Positions 1 to 9,179 are shown, counted from the first letter of the stretch. The stretch: DNA of 40,479 nt from Bacteroidales bacterium (GCA_028702675.1 JAQVOJ010000001.1:118502-158980), one strand, 5' to 3'. Notes: generated by a model not told the origin, from the sequence alone. Made by a program: numbers and translations.

Positions 1-572
1 TCAGCTTTAGGTTCTTCTTTAGGAGTTTCTTCAACTGGTTTTTCAACAACCTGTTCTTTGTTTTCAGTTGTTTCAGTTTCTTCTTCCTTTTCGGCTACTT
101 CTTTTTCTTCTTCAACTACGTACTTAGCAGCAATAGCTTCTGCTCTAGTTTCTTTAACTTTTGTTTCGGCTTCGATACGCTTATTGCGTTCTGTTTCAGA
201 CTCTCTTTTAAGTTTTTCGATAGCAGCTACTAATCTTTGCTCTTTGTCTTTTTTCCAATTTTCGAAACGACGTTCGGCTTCGGCTTCGTCAAAAGCACCT
301 TTTTTAACTCCTTCGAGTAAGTGTTTTTTAAGCATTACACCTTCGCGTGACAAGATTGAGCGAACTGTATCGGTAGGTTGAGCACCTTTTATAACCCAAT
401 CAAGCGCTTTTTCAAAATCTAAAATAATTGTTGCGGGATCGGAATTCGGATTATACGAACCCAATCTTTCGATAAAACGGCCATCGCGTGGCGACCTTGA
501 ATCTGCTACTATAATATAGTAGTAAGGTCTTCTTTTACGTCCGTGCCTAGCTAATCTAATTTTTACTGGCAT
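1..572 (-). CDS. rpsP: 30S ribosomal protein S16, C-terminally extended (3' end outside window)
   Basis: Component of the small ribosomal subunit, binding 16S rRNA during 30S assembly. The minus-strand frame starts at the ATG ending at 572 with [19 protein letters not shown] and continues with [19 protein letters not shown], the classic S16 N-terminal signature. The S16 core occupies about residues 1-85. It is followed by a long charged tail rich in Glu, Lys and Ala that runs off the window with no stop codon within its 190 visible residues. Bacterial S16 is usually 80-90 residues; from memory, extended S16 proteins of this kind are common in Bacteroidota. The gene lies 108 bp downstream of the transglutaminase gene on the same strand and has its own -7 box in the leader. 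Confidence 0.96.
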   Translation of the reverse strand, partial: MPVKIRLARHGRKRRPYYYIIVADSRSPRDGRFIERLGSYNPNSDPATIILDFEKALDWVIKGAQPTDTVRSILSREGVMLKKHLLEGVKKGAFDEAEAERRFENWKKDKEQRLVAAIEKLKRESETERNKRIEAETKVKETRAEAIAAKYVVEEEKEVAEKEEETETTENKEQVVEKPVEETPKEEPKA

Positions 573-626
573 GTTTTTTAAAGTTTTAAGTTATACATAA
601 AATAATCGGTTTCTCGAACCGGGCTG

Positions 627-634
627 CAAATATA
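627..634 (-). promoter_or_regulatory. Putative rpsP promoter -7 element
   Basis: The minus strand reads TATATTTG, a match to the Bacteroidota -7 consensus TAnnTTTG, and implies a leader of about 50 nt before the rpsP ATG. No clear -33 TTG is visible at the usual distance. A short inverted repeat, CGGTT-N5-AACCG (607-621), lies inside the predicted leader and could be a small hairpin. Confidence 0.45.
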
Positions 635-680
635 ATGCTTATTTTTAATAAAAAACTGATTTTCTGATTTTTTGATTTTA

Positions 681-2303
681 TTATTCTTCTAAAGGCTCCC
701 AGTCGGCAAAATACTCAACAACAACAAATGTTTTGGGGTCTGTTGTATAAAATTCGTTTGTATTATATGTCCATTCTAAGAGGTTTGAACCACCTCCACT
801 TTGTGTAGAAATAAAAAATCTATTATTAAGATGTCCAAAATAATCAGCTTGTGCTTTTGGCCAATCTTGATCTCCTCCACTTGGGTCAACAGGTACCCAT
901 CCATAATTTGGTAAATATATTTCTGCCCAGCGATGAAACACATCATCCATACTTGTATCGTCGCCACGCACAACTACAGACCCTACATATCTTGCAGGAA
1001 TTCCGGCAGCTCTACACATTGCTATATAAACAAAAGTATATTCAGAACATGAACCGTTTCCTCGTTCTAAAACTGTAGGAGCAATATTCCATCCTCCTTG
1101 CATTTCGTAATACATATTATCAATTAAATAATCGTAAATATTTCTTGCTATCCAATACATATTTGTTTCGTTACCAATCGCTTTTTGTAATGCATCAGCA
1201 ATTACAGGATGAGTTATTTGATATTTTTCATCATTGGTAAGATACTTATTTTTAATATCTAAAGGAATTTCATTGAAACTACCTACCTTATCCGGAAAAA
1301 TAAAATAACGAATATCGTATAATGTAAGCTTATTGGTCATTACTATCTCTTTACTTTCACCCGATTTAATGTTTCTATATTCAAAATGAGCGGTATTTTG
1401 TCCCCAATTATCGGTAACATAATCTTTTGGGGGTTCTGAGAATTCGGTGTTACCAATTAAGTCTTGATTCTCACGTTTATCACCAATAGCAAAATATACA
1501 TCAAGACTTTTAATATCTCCCTGTCCAAAATTAGTAGTTTGGTGAGTAATTGTAACTTTATACGATTTTGGTTTACTCACTACAAATCTCTCCTCATCTT
1601 CTTTTACTAATTTATAGATTTTCTTAGTTTGCCAATCAACATTCCACAAATAATTGCCATCAAATGCCAAACCAAAAGCATAATTTCCGGGTGCATCAAT
1701 TGTTACAATTACGCTTCCAGTTTTGGGGCTAATCATATAGATTTCATCGGTACCACGATCGCTAACCCACAAATATTCGCCATCGAAACACAAACCCATA
1801 GGATTACCTGCCGGAGAACTAAATTCCTTAATTGTAGTCCCATCTTTAGGACTAATTTGCATAATTTTATCTAGTGCCTCATCAACCACCCATAAGTATT
1901 CACCATCATAAGTTAATCCTGTAGGTTTTACACACGACAATTCTGCTTTATGTAAAATACTTCCGTCTTTAGGATTAAGCTTATACAAAATACCTTTATA
2001 ATTCTCAGCCATTGGAATACCTCCTTTAATATCAACACACCACAAATTCTCGCCATCAAAAGCTAATCCCATAGGCCAATATGCAGGCGAAGGAATTTCA
2101 TTAATTATTACTCCTGTTTCAGTATTTATTTGAAACAACTTATCAAGTTTGCGATCGGCTATCCATAAATTTTTACCATCATAAGTTAATCCTGTAGGAA
2201 AATTACCTTGAGTAGAAAAGCTATTTAGTATTTTACCAGGATAAGAATAAGCTTGTAAAACTATTAATAAACTAATAATCAATGAAAAAATAAAGCGTAC
2301 CAT
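681..2303 (-). CDS. Secreted beta-propeller + transglutaminase-like domain protein
   Basis: A 540-residue exported protein with two modules. Residues 1-20 form a signal peptide (hydrophobic LIISLLIVLQAYS). Residues about 33-235 hold five roughly 40-50-residue repeats of the pattern GLTYDGxxLWxxD...I..I.P.TG, resembling NHL/SMP-30-type propeller blades. After a linker domain, residues about 380-480 form a transglutaminase-like (papain-fold) domain. Its visible catalytic triad is Cys419 (GNGSCSEYT), His457 (VFHRWAEIY) and Asp473 (WVPVDPSGGD). The family includes bacterial cysteine proteases and cross-linking enzymes acting on proteins or peptides; the substrate here is unknown. Five blades are fewer than most closed propellers have, so the fold may be open or completed by the linker. 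It lies upstream of rpsP on the same strand and is divergent from the small T9SS cargo gene. No lipobox or sorting domain is seen, so a periplasmic or secreted location is inferred. Confidence 0.87.
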   Translation of the reverse strand: MVRFIFSLIISLLIVLQAYSYPGKILNSFSTQGNFPTGLTYDGKNLWIADRKLDKLFQINTETGVIINEIPSPAYWPMGLAFDGENLWCVDIKGGIPMAENYKGILYKLNPKDGSILHKAELSCVKPTGLTYDGEYLWVVDEALDKIMQISPKDGTTIKEFSSPAGNPMGLCFDGEYLWVSDRGTDEIYMISPKTGSVIVTIDAPGNYAFGLAFDGNYLWNVDWQTKKIYKLVKEDEERFVVSKPKSYKVTITHQTTNFGQGDIKSLDVYFAIGDKRENQDLIGNTEFSEPPKDYVTDNWGQNTAHFEYRNIKSGESKEIVMTNKLTLYDIRYFIFPDKVGSFNEIPLDIKNKYLTNDEKYQITHPVIADALQKAIGNETNMYWIARNIYDYLIDNMYYEMQGGWNIAPTVLERGNGSCSEYTFVYIAMCRAAGIPARYVGSVVVRGDDTSMDDVFHRWAEIYLPNYGWVPVDPSGGDQDWPKAQADYFGHLNNRFFISTQSGGGSNLLEWTYNTNEFYTTDPKTFVVVEYFADWEPLEE

Positions 2304-2566
2304 AATTATTTTCTTTGTGTGTATTTATTACTTTAAAGTACTAATTCTAATGAATTTGCATTAAAAATGCGAATAATTAAGAACTTCTCAAAATTAAATT
2401 AAACATATTAAGGGAATAAACTTTATGTTTTTATCTAAATTTTATTCTACATATAATTAATTAATTAATTAATCCTGTTGTTTATTTTATATTACTTAGT
2501 TTTAAAAATAAATTTCATTATATGTCTTATTCTTTATAAATTTATGAAATAAATATTGTAAGAATT

Positions 2567-3037
2567 ATGAAATATATCAGTTTAATATTTAGTGTATTTT
2601 GTTTGATAAATATTTGTTATTCACAAGAAATTCTTTCTTCGGGTGGTGGCTTTGACTATAATATTAACGGTTCGATAAGTTACACTATTGGAGAACCAAT
2701 TACAGAAACACTTATTTCTAACAATAAAATCCTTACGCAAGGATTTCAGCAATCAAGAATAAGTATTACAGCAATAGAAAATATTGAATTTGAAGATATT
2801 GATATCTCTATTTACCCCAACCCTACTGATTCATATATTTATATTTCAATTGAATCTGATACATACTATAAGTTTGCATATATTTTAATTGATATTAACG
2901 GAAAGATTATCTTACAAGAACAATTCAATAATAATTTTAAGGATATCAATATAAAATCCTTACCTCAAGGTGCATATATTTTAAAAATTGAATTTGACAA
3001 GTCTTTATTCAAGACTTATAAGATTATTAAAAAATAG
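2567..3037 (+). CDS. Small T9SS type A sorting-domain protein
   Basis: A 156-residue exported protein of unknown function. Residues 1-20 are a signal peptide ending CYSQ. Residues 21-62 carry a short Gly/Ser-rich segment (SSGGGFDYNINGSISYTIGE ... TQGFQQ), a pattern I recognise from many minimal Bacteroidota secreted proteins. Residues about 78-156 match the type A C-terminal sorting domain of type IX secretion: IYPNPT at the start, then ILIDINGKII, LPQGAYILKIE and a final KIIKK. The protein is therefore expected to be moved across the outer membrane and processed at its C-terminus. It is flanked by noncoding DNA on both sides (263 and 272 bp) and appears monocistronic. No enzymatic motif is visible between signal and sorting domain. 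Confidence 0.85.
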   Translation: MKYISLIFSVFCLINICYSQEILSSGGGFDYNINGSISYTIGEPITETLISNNKILTQGFQQSRISITAIENIEFEDIDISIYPNPTDSYIYISIESDTYYKFAYILIDINGKIILQEQFNNNFKDINIKSLPQGAYILKIEFDKSLFKTYKIIKK

Positions 3038-3090
3038 TTTTTGAAACAGTATGCAAGGAAAATCACTAGATATGGTGAGATGTATTTAGT

Positions 3091-3183
3091 CTGTCAAACT
3101 AAGCCTATCGAGATGAGAAATTCCAGAACATACATATCTACAATAAAATCATACACACTCTTTCTAATCTGACTGTCAAACTA
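3091..3183. repeat. Degenerate intergenic repeat, CTGTCAAACTA x2
   Basis: The 11-mer CTGTCAAACTA occurs at 3091-3101 and again at 3173-3183. The first copy continues AAGCCTATCGAGATG. That reads like a decayed form of the interspersed Bacteroidota intergenic motif I recall as GTCAGxCTGAGC-x-TGTCGAAG. The assignment to that family is from memory; the direct repeat itself is plain in the sequence. Confidence 0.4.
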
Positions 3184-3309
3184 TTAACACTAATGTTAAT
3201 TTCTTTTGGGCAAATTTTTATTCACAATACATTAAATAGCCATATTAAATTCCTAATTTTATTACTCGCCTTTAAAAAAACGTAAAACTTTAAATATTAG
3301 ACATTTAGC

Positions 3310-6300
3310 ATGACAGATTTCACACATTTACACGTTCACTCACAATATTCCATTCTTGATGGAGCAGCAAGCATAGAAGGCCTAGTTGACAAAGCCGTAA
3401 AATGCAATATGAAAGCACTTGCATTAACCGATCACGGCTTTATGTTTGGCATAAAAAGCTTTTACGACGAGTGTAAAAAGAAAAATATCAAACCCATACT
3501 TGGTTGCGAAACTTATGTTGCTAAAAATGGCATGCACAGTAAAGATGGTCAAAAAGACTATTCGGGATATCATTTAATTTTAATTGCAAAAAACGAAATT
3601 GGTTACAAAAATCTTATTAAACTGATCAGCGAAGCATCTATTTCAGGATTTTATATGAAACCCCGTATAGATCATGAGCTATTAAAAAAACACAGCGAAG
3701 GGCTTATTGTTTCAAGTGCTTGTTTAGGAGGCGAAATACCGAAAAAAATTGAAATGGGTGACCTAAAAGGTGCAGAAGAAGCAGTTTTATGGCATAAAGA
3801 AATATTTGGAGAAGATTTTTATCTTGAACTTATGCGTCATAAAACCGATGACCCCAAAATGAAAGCAGAAGTTTTCGACAGACAAGAAAAAGTTAATCCG
3901 ATATTAATTGAGTTTTCTCGAAAACACAATATTAAACTAATAGCAACCAACGACGTACACTTTATTAATGAAGAAGATGCAGAAGCACACGACTTACTTA
4001 TATGCCTTACAACAAATGCCGACCTGGACGATCCCAAACGAATGAGATATACTCAACAAGAATGGTTTAAAACTCCCGAAGAGATGGCTGAACTGTTTTC
4101 AGATATTCCTGAAGCCATTTCTAATACAATGGAAATTGCAGAAAAAGTTGAAGATATTGAGTTGGACTCTCCTCCGATAATGCCGGAATTTGAAATACCT
4201 GATCCAAATTTTTCTTACGAAATATACAAACAAAAATATAGCCTCGAAGAATTATGCAAAGAGTTTGGCGAAGAGGTATGCAAACGATTAGGAAAAGATT
4301 ATAAATCATTATTGCGTATTAAACTTGAAAGCGATTATCTTGAACATTTGACATACGAAGGTGCTAAAAAACGATATGGAGATTCTATTCCGGATAATGT
4401 AAAAGAACGACTTGAATTTGAGTTGCAAACGGTAAAATCGATGGGTTTTCCCGGATATTTTCTCATTGTTCAAGATTTTATTAACGAAGCCCGTAAACAA
4501 GGGGTTTTAGTTGGTCCGGGAAGAGGATCGGCTGCTGGCTCGGCTATTGCATATTGTACCGAAATTACAAATGTTGACCCATTAAAATACAATTTGCTTT
4601 TTGAAAGATTTTTAAACCCTGACAGAATTTCAATGCCAGACGTAGATATAGATTTTGATGATGAAGGTCGAGAAAAAGTTTTGGAATATGTAAAAAACAA
4701 ATATAAAGAAGAAAATGTAGCTCAAATATGTACTTTCGGTACAATGGCAGCAAAAATGGCTGTTCGCGATGTTGCCCGAATTTTAAAACTCCCACTAAAC
4801 GAAGCCGACAAATTAGCTAAAGGAATCCCCGACGGTGGTTCACTTTCAAATGCTTATAAAATAATTATAGAAAGTGAAGAAAAGCTTGGTAGCCTCGATA
4901 AAGTTGCAGAAGATATTAAGAAACAAAAAGCTTTTGATAAAAAAGAAAATGAAGGGAAAGATGAAAATATTTTAAAAACTCGCGAATATATTTTGGAACA
5001 AATTAAATTGGCACGCGAAAACAAAAACGAGCTGATTATTAAAACTTTAAAATTAGCTTCAATACTTGAAGGCTCTGTTAGACAAACCGGAATTCATGCT
5101 TGTGGAGTACTTATCGGACATGGAGGCTTATCTAACCATTTACCATTAATGCACAAAGAGGGTGTTTCATTACTTACCACACAATACGACGGTAAACTCG
5201 TTGAAAGTGTTGGCTTGCTTAAAATGGATTTTTTAGGCTTAAAAACTCTTTCTATACTAAAAGATACCCTAACAAATATTAAACATTCTAAAGGTAAAGA
5301 AATAGATATTGAAAAAATATCATTCGAAGACAATAAGGTTTATGAATTGTTTGGTAGAGGAGAAACCTCTGCAATATTCCAATTTGAATCTGATGGGATG
5401 AAAGAACATTTAAAAAATTTGAAACCTACTGAATTTGAAGACCTAGTTGCAATGAATGCTCTCTATAGACCGGGACCAATGGATTATATCCCTAATTTTA
5501 TTGCCCGTAAAAATGGAAGAGAAGAAATTACTTACGATCACCCCATTATGGAGCAATACCTCGATTCCACTTACGGAGTAACTGTTTACCAGGAACAGGT
5601 TATGTTACTAAGCAGAGCATTAGCAAATTTTTCAAGAGGCGAAAGCGACAATTTACGAAAAGCAATAGGTAAAAAAATCATTACCTTAATGGCTCAGCAA
5701 AAAATAAAATTTATCGAAGGCTGTCAAAATAATCCCGAGTTTATAAAAGGCTGTACAGAATACAACAAAAACCCTAAAGAACTAGCCGAAAAAATATGGA
5801 AAGATTGGGAAGCTTTTGCTAAATATGCTTTTAATAAATCTCACTCGGTTTGCTATGCATATCTTGCCTACCAAACAGGTTATCTTAAAGCATATTATCC
5901 CTCAGAATTTATGGCTGCCAACCTAAGCCGTAACTTAAACGATATTAAAGAGATTAAAAAACTAATGGAAGAATGCAAACGCATGCGAATAAATGTGTTT
6001 GGACCTTGCATAAACGAAAGCTTCGAGAAATTTACAGTAAACAATAATGATGACGTAAGATTTGGTTTATCGGCAATTAAAAATGTTGGTAGCAATGCCG
6101 TAAAATGTATAATTCAAGAACGAGAAAAAAACGGGAAATATAAAAGCATATTCGATTTTGTTGAAAGAGTAAACCTGTCGGCAGTTAATCGTAAAAACAT
6201 TGAAGCACTGGTTTATGCAGGAGCATTTGATAGTTTCGGAATTAATAGAAGTCAGTATTTTAGAGCATCAGGAAATTACGAAACATTTATAGATGCATTA

Positions 6301-7062
6301 ATTCAGTATGGTCATCAAATTCAGTCATCTGCAACCGATGGATTAACTTTATTTGGCGATACTATTACAGTAGATGCTCAAAAACCCGAAATACCTGAAA
6401 ACATCGAAGAATTCAATCTTAAAATTTTAAATCAAGAACGCGAACATGTTGGAATTTATATCTCAGCTCATCCTCTTGATAATTATAAACTAGAACTAGA
6501 ATCAATTAGAATTACTCCACTTTCAAAGCTAGATAACCTAAAAAAACTCATAAACACAAGTATTAAAATAGTAGGTTTAATTACAGATATTGAACAAAGA
6601 ACCGGAAAAAACGGAAATCCTTATGCATTTATTACTATCGAAGACTATTCGGGTATGTACAAAATAGCGTTTTACGGTAAAGATTATATTAATTTTAATA
6701 ACTATTTTTTAAAAGGACAAAGTATATTGGTAAAGGGAGAAGTTCAGCAAGGATATAATGATGTTAACAGAACTTTTTTTAAGGTTAAGGAAATTAATTT
6801 ACTACCCGAATTACGCGATAAATATTTTTCACAACTTGTATTATATGTAGTTGCAACCGAAATAAATAAAGACTTTGTAAATAGATTGTCGAAACATGCA
6901 AAAAACAATAAAGGCAAATTATTGTTAAATATTAAGTTGTTTGATAAAATTAAAAAATCACAATTAGATATGTTTTCAAGAACTTATCGAGTTGAACTTA
7001 ATGATGAAATAATTGATTTTCTTGAAAAAGAAAATTGCATAAAGAAATTTAATCTTGCATAA
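3310..7062 (+). CDS. dnaE: DNA polymerase III subunit alpha
   Basis: Replicative DNA polymerase catalytic subunit (C family), 1250 residues. An N-terminal PHP domain opens with FTHLHVHSQYSILDG and contains LTDHGFMFG and CLGGEIP. The polymerase core shows the GPGRGSAAGS motif and PDVDIDFDDEGR near residues 443-454, whose Asp residues are two of the three catalytic metal ligands; the third is probably the Asp of LLKMDFLGLKT. A helix-hairpin-helix region (SAVNRKNIEALVYAGAFD) and a C-terminal OB-fold (IVGLITDIEQRTGKNGNPYAFITIEDYSG) follow. Length and domain order are typical of DnaE1, not PolC, since there is no inserted exonuclease. It begins the plus-strand run dnaE-trxA-sufE-MIP18, with trxA 51 bp downstream. 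No TAnnTTTG box was found upstream. Confidence 0.98.
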   Translation: MTDFTHLHVHSQYSILDGAASIEGLVDKAVKCNMKALALTDHGFMFGIKSFYDECKKKNIKPILGCETYVAKNGMHSKDGQKDYSGYHLILIAKNEIGYKNLIKLISEASISGFYMKPRIDHELLKKHSEGLIVSSACLGGEIPKKIEMGDLKGAEEAVLWHKEIFGEDFYLELMRHKTDDPKMKAEVFDRQEKVNPILIEFSRKHNIKLIATNDVHFINEEDAEAHDLLICLTTNADLDDPKRMRYTQQEWFKTPEEMAELFSDIPEAISNTMEIAEKVEDIELDSPPIMPEFEIPDPNFSYEIYKQKYSLEELCKEFGEEVCKRLGKDYKSLLRIKLESDYLEHLTYEGAKKRYGDSIPDNVKERLEFELQTVKSMGFPGYFLIVQDFINEARKQGVLVGPGRGSAAGSAIAYCTEITNVDPLKYNLLFERFLNPDRISMPDVDIDFDDEGREKVLEYVKNKYKEENVAQICTFGTMAAKMAVRDVARILKLPLNEADKLAKGIPDGGSLSNAYKIIIESEEKLGSLDKVAEDIKKQKAFDKKENEGKDENILKTREYILEQIKLARENKNELIIKTLKLASILEGSVRQTGIHACGVLIGHGGLSNHLPLMHKEGVSLLTTQYDGKLVESVGLLKMDFLGLKTLSILKDTLTNIKHSKGKEIDIEKISFEDNKVYELFGRGETSAIFQFESDGMKEHLKNLKPTEFEDLVAMNALYRPGPMDYIPNFIARKNGREEITYDHPIMEQYLDSTYGVTVYQEQVMLLSRALANFSRGESDNLRKAIGKKIITLMAQQKIKFIEGCQNNPEFIKGCTEYNKNPKELAEKIWKDWEAFAKYAFNKSHSVCYAYLAYQTGYLKAYYPSEFMAANLSRNLNDIKEIKKLMEECKRMRINVFGPCINESFEKFTVNNNDDVRFGLSAIKNVGSNAVKCIIQEREKNGKYKSIFDFVERVNLSAVNRKNIEALVYAGAFDSFGINRSQYFRASGNYETFIDALIQYGHQIQSSATDGLTLFGDTITVDAQKPEIPENIEEFNLKILNQEREHVGIYISAHPLDNYKLELESIRITPLSKLDNLKKLINTSIKIVGLITDIEQRTGKNGNPYAFITIEDYSGMYKIAFYGKDYINFNNYFLKGQSILVKGEVQQGYNDVNRTFFKVKEINLLPELRDKYFSQLVLYVVATEINKDFVNRLSKHAKNNKGKLLLNIKLFDKIKKSQLDMFSRTYRVELNDEIIDFLEKENCIKKFNLA

Positions 7063-7113
7063 ATTTTTTATTTTTACGAGAGATTATATAATAATAACTA
7101 AAATACTCTTATT

Positions 7114-7431
7114 ATGGCAATAGAAATTAACGACAACAATTTTGATGAATTAGTAATCAACGCCGATAAACCGGTAGTAATGGATTTTTGGGCTGTATGG
7201 TGTGGTCCATGTAGAATGATTGCTCCTCATATAGAGGATATGGCAAAAGAATACGAAGGAAAAGCAATAATAGGTAAAGTAAATGTTGACGATAGCCCCG
7301 GCATAGCTTCAAAATATGGAATCAGAAATATTCCTACTGTTTTATTTGTGAAAAATGGCGAAGTTGCCGATAAGGTAGTAGGTGCTGTTCCAAAATCAAC
7401 ACTTACTAATAAACTCGAAAACTTGCTGTAA
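7114..7431 (+). CDS. trxA: Thioredoxin
   Basis: Cytosolic thiol-disulfide reductase of 105 residues, the usual thioredoxin length. It reduces disulfides in client enzymes using electrons from thioredoxin reductase. The redox site is WCGPC, with cysteines at 30 and 33. The cis-proline loop is RNIPT (Pro74), and the buried Asp24 precedes FWAVWCGPC. There is no signal peptide, consistent with a cytoplasmic location. It follows dnaE by 51 bp. A weak hairpin follows (7-bp arms, 7437-7457) but lacks a T-tract in this direction, so read-through into sufE is possible. Confidence 0.97.
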   Translation: MAIEINDNNFDELVINADKPVVMDFWAVWCGPCRMIAPHIEDMAKEYEGKAIIGKVNVDDSPGIASKYGIRNIPTVLFVKNGEVADKVVGAVPKSTLTNKLENLL

Positions 7432-7516
7432 AAAAAGAATTGTTTGTTTTACAATTCCTATAACATAATTATTTTATAATTATATTTAATAAATAGCATT
7501 ATTAAAACTATAAATA

Positions 7517-7942
7517 ATGTCAATTAAAGATATTCAAGAACAAATAATTGAAGAATTTAGCATTTTTGATGACTGGATGGATAAGTATGCATATTTGATT
7601 GAAATTGGTAATGAGCTTGAACCTCTTGACGAAACAAAAAAAACAGATAGTAATCTAATCGATGGTTGTCAATCAAAAGTTTGGATAGATGCATATTTAA
7701 ATAATGGAAAACTATATTTTGAAGCCGATAGTGATGCAATTATTACAAAAGGAATTGCTTCTTTACTTATTAAAGTACTTTCAGGACATACACCCGAAGA
7801 TATAGTAAATGCAGAATTATTTTTTATTGAAAAAATAGGACTACAACAACATCTTTCGCCAACTAGAAGTAACGGATTATTAAGCATGATTAAACGCATT
7901 AAACTATATGCAATGGCATATAACTCTAAAAATATTAATTAA
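7517..7942 (+). CDS. sufE: SufE family cysteine desulfurase activator
   Basis: Sulfur-transfer protein of 141 residues. SufE accepts persulfide sulfur from the cysteine desulfurase SufS and passes it to the SufBCD scaffold for Fe-S cluster assembly. The acceptor cysteine is Cys51 in the diagnostic motif IDGCQSKVW. The N-terminal DDWMDKYAYLIEIG and the later LSPTRSNGLLSMIKRI also match the family. The stop codon shares one base with the start of the next gene (TAATG), which suggests translational coupling to the MIP18-like gene. No SufBCDS genes lie in this window. Confidence 0.94.
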   Translation: MSIKDIQEQIIEEFSIFDDWMDKYAYLIEIGNELEPLDETKKTDSNLIDGCQSKVWIDAYLNNGKLYFEADSDAIITKGIASLLIKVLSGHTPEDIVNAELFFIEKIGLQQHLSPTRSNGLLSMIKRIKLYAMAYNSKNIN

Positions 7943-8256
7943 TGGATAAACAAATAAAAATAGAGCAAAAAGCCGTTAAAGTACTTAAGGAGATTTTTGA
8001 TCCTGAAATACCCGTTAATATATACGATTTAGGTCTTATCTATAAAATTGATTTCGATAATAACTCTAATCTAAATATTGATATGACTCTTACAGCGCCT
8101 AATTGTCCTATGGCAGACGATTTGGTTATGCAGGTTAATCAAAAACTCAGCGAAATTGTAGGTGTAAATTTAGTAAACATAAATCTTACATTTGATCCTC
8201 CTTGGGATAAAAACATGCTTAGCGAAGAAGCAAAATTAGAATTAGGATTACTTTAG
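7942..8256 (+). CDS. MIP18/DUF59 family Fe-S assembly protein (SufT-like)
   Basis: A 104-residue single-domain MIP18 (DUF59) protein. It shows the family hallmarks FDPEIPVNIYDLGLIYKI (residues 19-36) and TLTAPNCPMADDL with the conserved Cys55, and ends with a DPPW motif followed by a short acidic helix. Family members such as SufT and the MIP18/CIA2 proteins help deliver or mature Fe-S clusters; PaaD in phenylacetate oxidation is a relative. The 1-bp overlap with sufE makes the Fe-S role the natural reading here. The exact step is not shown by the sequence. Confidence 0.9.
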   Translation: MDKQIKIEQKAVKVLKEIFDPEIPVNIYDLGLIYKIDFDNNSNLNIDMTLTAPNCPMADDLVMQVNQKLSEIVGVNLVNINLTFDPPWDKNMLSEEAKLELGLL

Positions 8257-8298
8257 TAATATAATTCTCAAATTATTACCATATAAAAATAATATTTG

Positions 8299-8332
8299 TT
8301 GAAAAGCAATATTGTTTCAAAAAATAACTTTG
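8299..8332 (+). promoter_or_regulatory. Putative dapD promoter
   Basis: TAACTTTG at 8325-8332 matches the Bacteroidota -7 box TAnnTTTG. A TTG at 8299-8301 lies 23 bp upstream, slightly farther than the usual spacing of about 19-21. The box ends 28 bp before the dapD ATG. Confidence 0.4.
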
Positions 8333-8360
8333 TTTAAATTTGTTAATATAATTACACAGT

Positions 8361-9179
8361 ATGCTACATCAATACAAAAATATTATAGAATCTGCTTGGG
8401 AAAACAGGGATTTACTAAAAAACCCTGATGTAATTAATACCATTAAAGCAATTATAGACAAACTTGATAATGGTCTCATTAGAGTTGCCGATCCATGTGA
8501 TGGAGCTTGGAAAGTAAATGAATGGATAAAAAAAGCTGTACTACTCTACTTCCCAATCAGCGAAATGAAAGTTCACGAAGTTGGAATATTTGAATACCAC
8601 GATAAAATACCTCTAAAAAAAGGATATCAAAAAAAGGGCGTAAGAGTAGTTCCACATGCTGTAAGTAGATATGGAGCATATATTGCTCCTGGTGTAGTTA
8701 TGATGCCTTCGTATGTAAACATTGGAGCTTATGTTGATTCCGGAACTATGGTTGATACATGGGCAACTGTTGGTTCTTGTGCACAGATAGGAAAAAATGT
8801 TCATTTGTCGGGTGGTGTAGGTATTGGCGGAGTATTAGAACCAGTACAAGCTGCTCCGGTAATTATCGAAGATGATTGTTTTATAGGTTCAAGATGTATT
8901 ATTGTAGAAGGTATTAGAGTTGGAAAAGAAGCTGTACTCGGTGCTAATGTTGTTATTACAGGAAGTACAAAGATTATTGATGTAAGTAATAATACACCAA
9001 AAGTAATAAAAGGATATATCCCCGAACGCTCTGTAGTTATTCCGGGAAGTATCCCTAAAACTTTTCCGGCAGGCGAATATCAAGTGCCTTGTGCTCTTAT
9101 AATTGGTACAAGAAAAGAATCTACCGATAAAAAGACTTCTCTTAATTCTGTGTTACGAGATTTTGACATTGTTGTCTAA
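8361..9179 (+). CDS. dapD: 2,3,4,5-tetrahydropyridine-2,6-dicarboxylate N-succinyltransferase
   Basis: Lysine/diaminopimelate biosynthesis enzyme of 272 residues. It transfers a succinyl group from succinyl-CoA to tetrahydrodipicolinate, a step toward meso-DAP for peptidoglycan and lysine. The N-terminal helical domain contains LDNGLIRVADP and WKVNEWIKKAVLLYF. The middle is a left-handed beta-helix of hexapeptide repeats (about residues 100-200) with GVVMMPSYVNIGAYVDSGTM, GSCAQIGKNVHLSGGVGIGG and EDDCFIGSRCIIVEG. The C-terminus PCALIIGTRKESTDKKTSLN is typical. Its length equals the family norm. Ten bases separate it from the glycosyltransferase gene, so the two are probably co-transcribed despite having no obvious functional link. 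Confidence 0.97.
   Translation: MLHQYKNIIESAWENRDLLKNPDVINTIKAIIDKLDNGLIRVADPCDGAWKVNEWIKKAVLLYFPISEMKVHEVGIFEYHDKIPLKKGYQKKGVRVVPHAVSRYGAYIAPGVVMMPSYVNIGAYVDSGTMVDTWATVGSCAQIGKNVHLSGGVGIGGVLEPVQAAPVIIEDDCFIGSRCIIVEGIRVGKEAVLGANVVITGSTKIIDVSNNTPKVIKGYIPERSVVIPGSIPKTFPAGEYQVPCALIIGTRKESTDKKTSLNSVLRDFDIVV

Noticed and set aside
58-381. Plus-strand Ser-rich ORF of 107 codons
   Set aside because: It is antisense to rpsP; its Ser/Phe runs mirror the Glu/Lys-rich tail of S16.
2329-2340. Palindrome TACTTTAAAGTA upstream of the transglutaminase gene
   Set aside because: It could be an operator, but in AT-rich DNA a 12-bp palindrome with no second copy or adjacent regulator is weak evidence.
2455-2473. 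AATT tandem run
   Set aside because: Simple low-complexity sequence in an AT-rich spacer; no function can be supported.
7437-7457. Hairpin GAATTGT-N7-ACAATTC after trxA
   Set aside because: The stem is weak and no T-tract follows on the plus strand, so it was not called a terminator.
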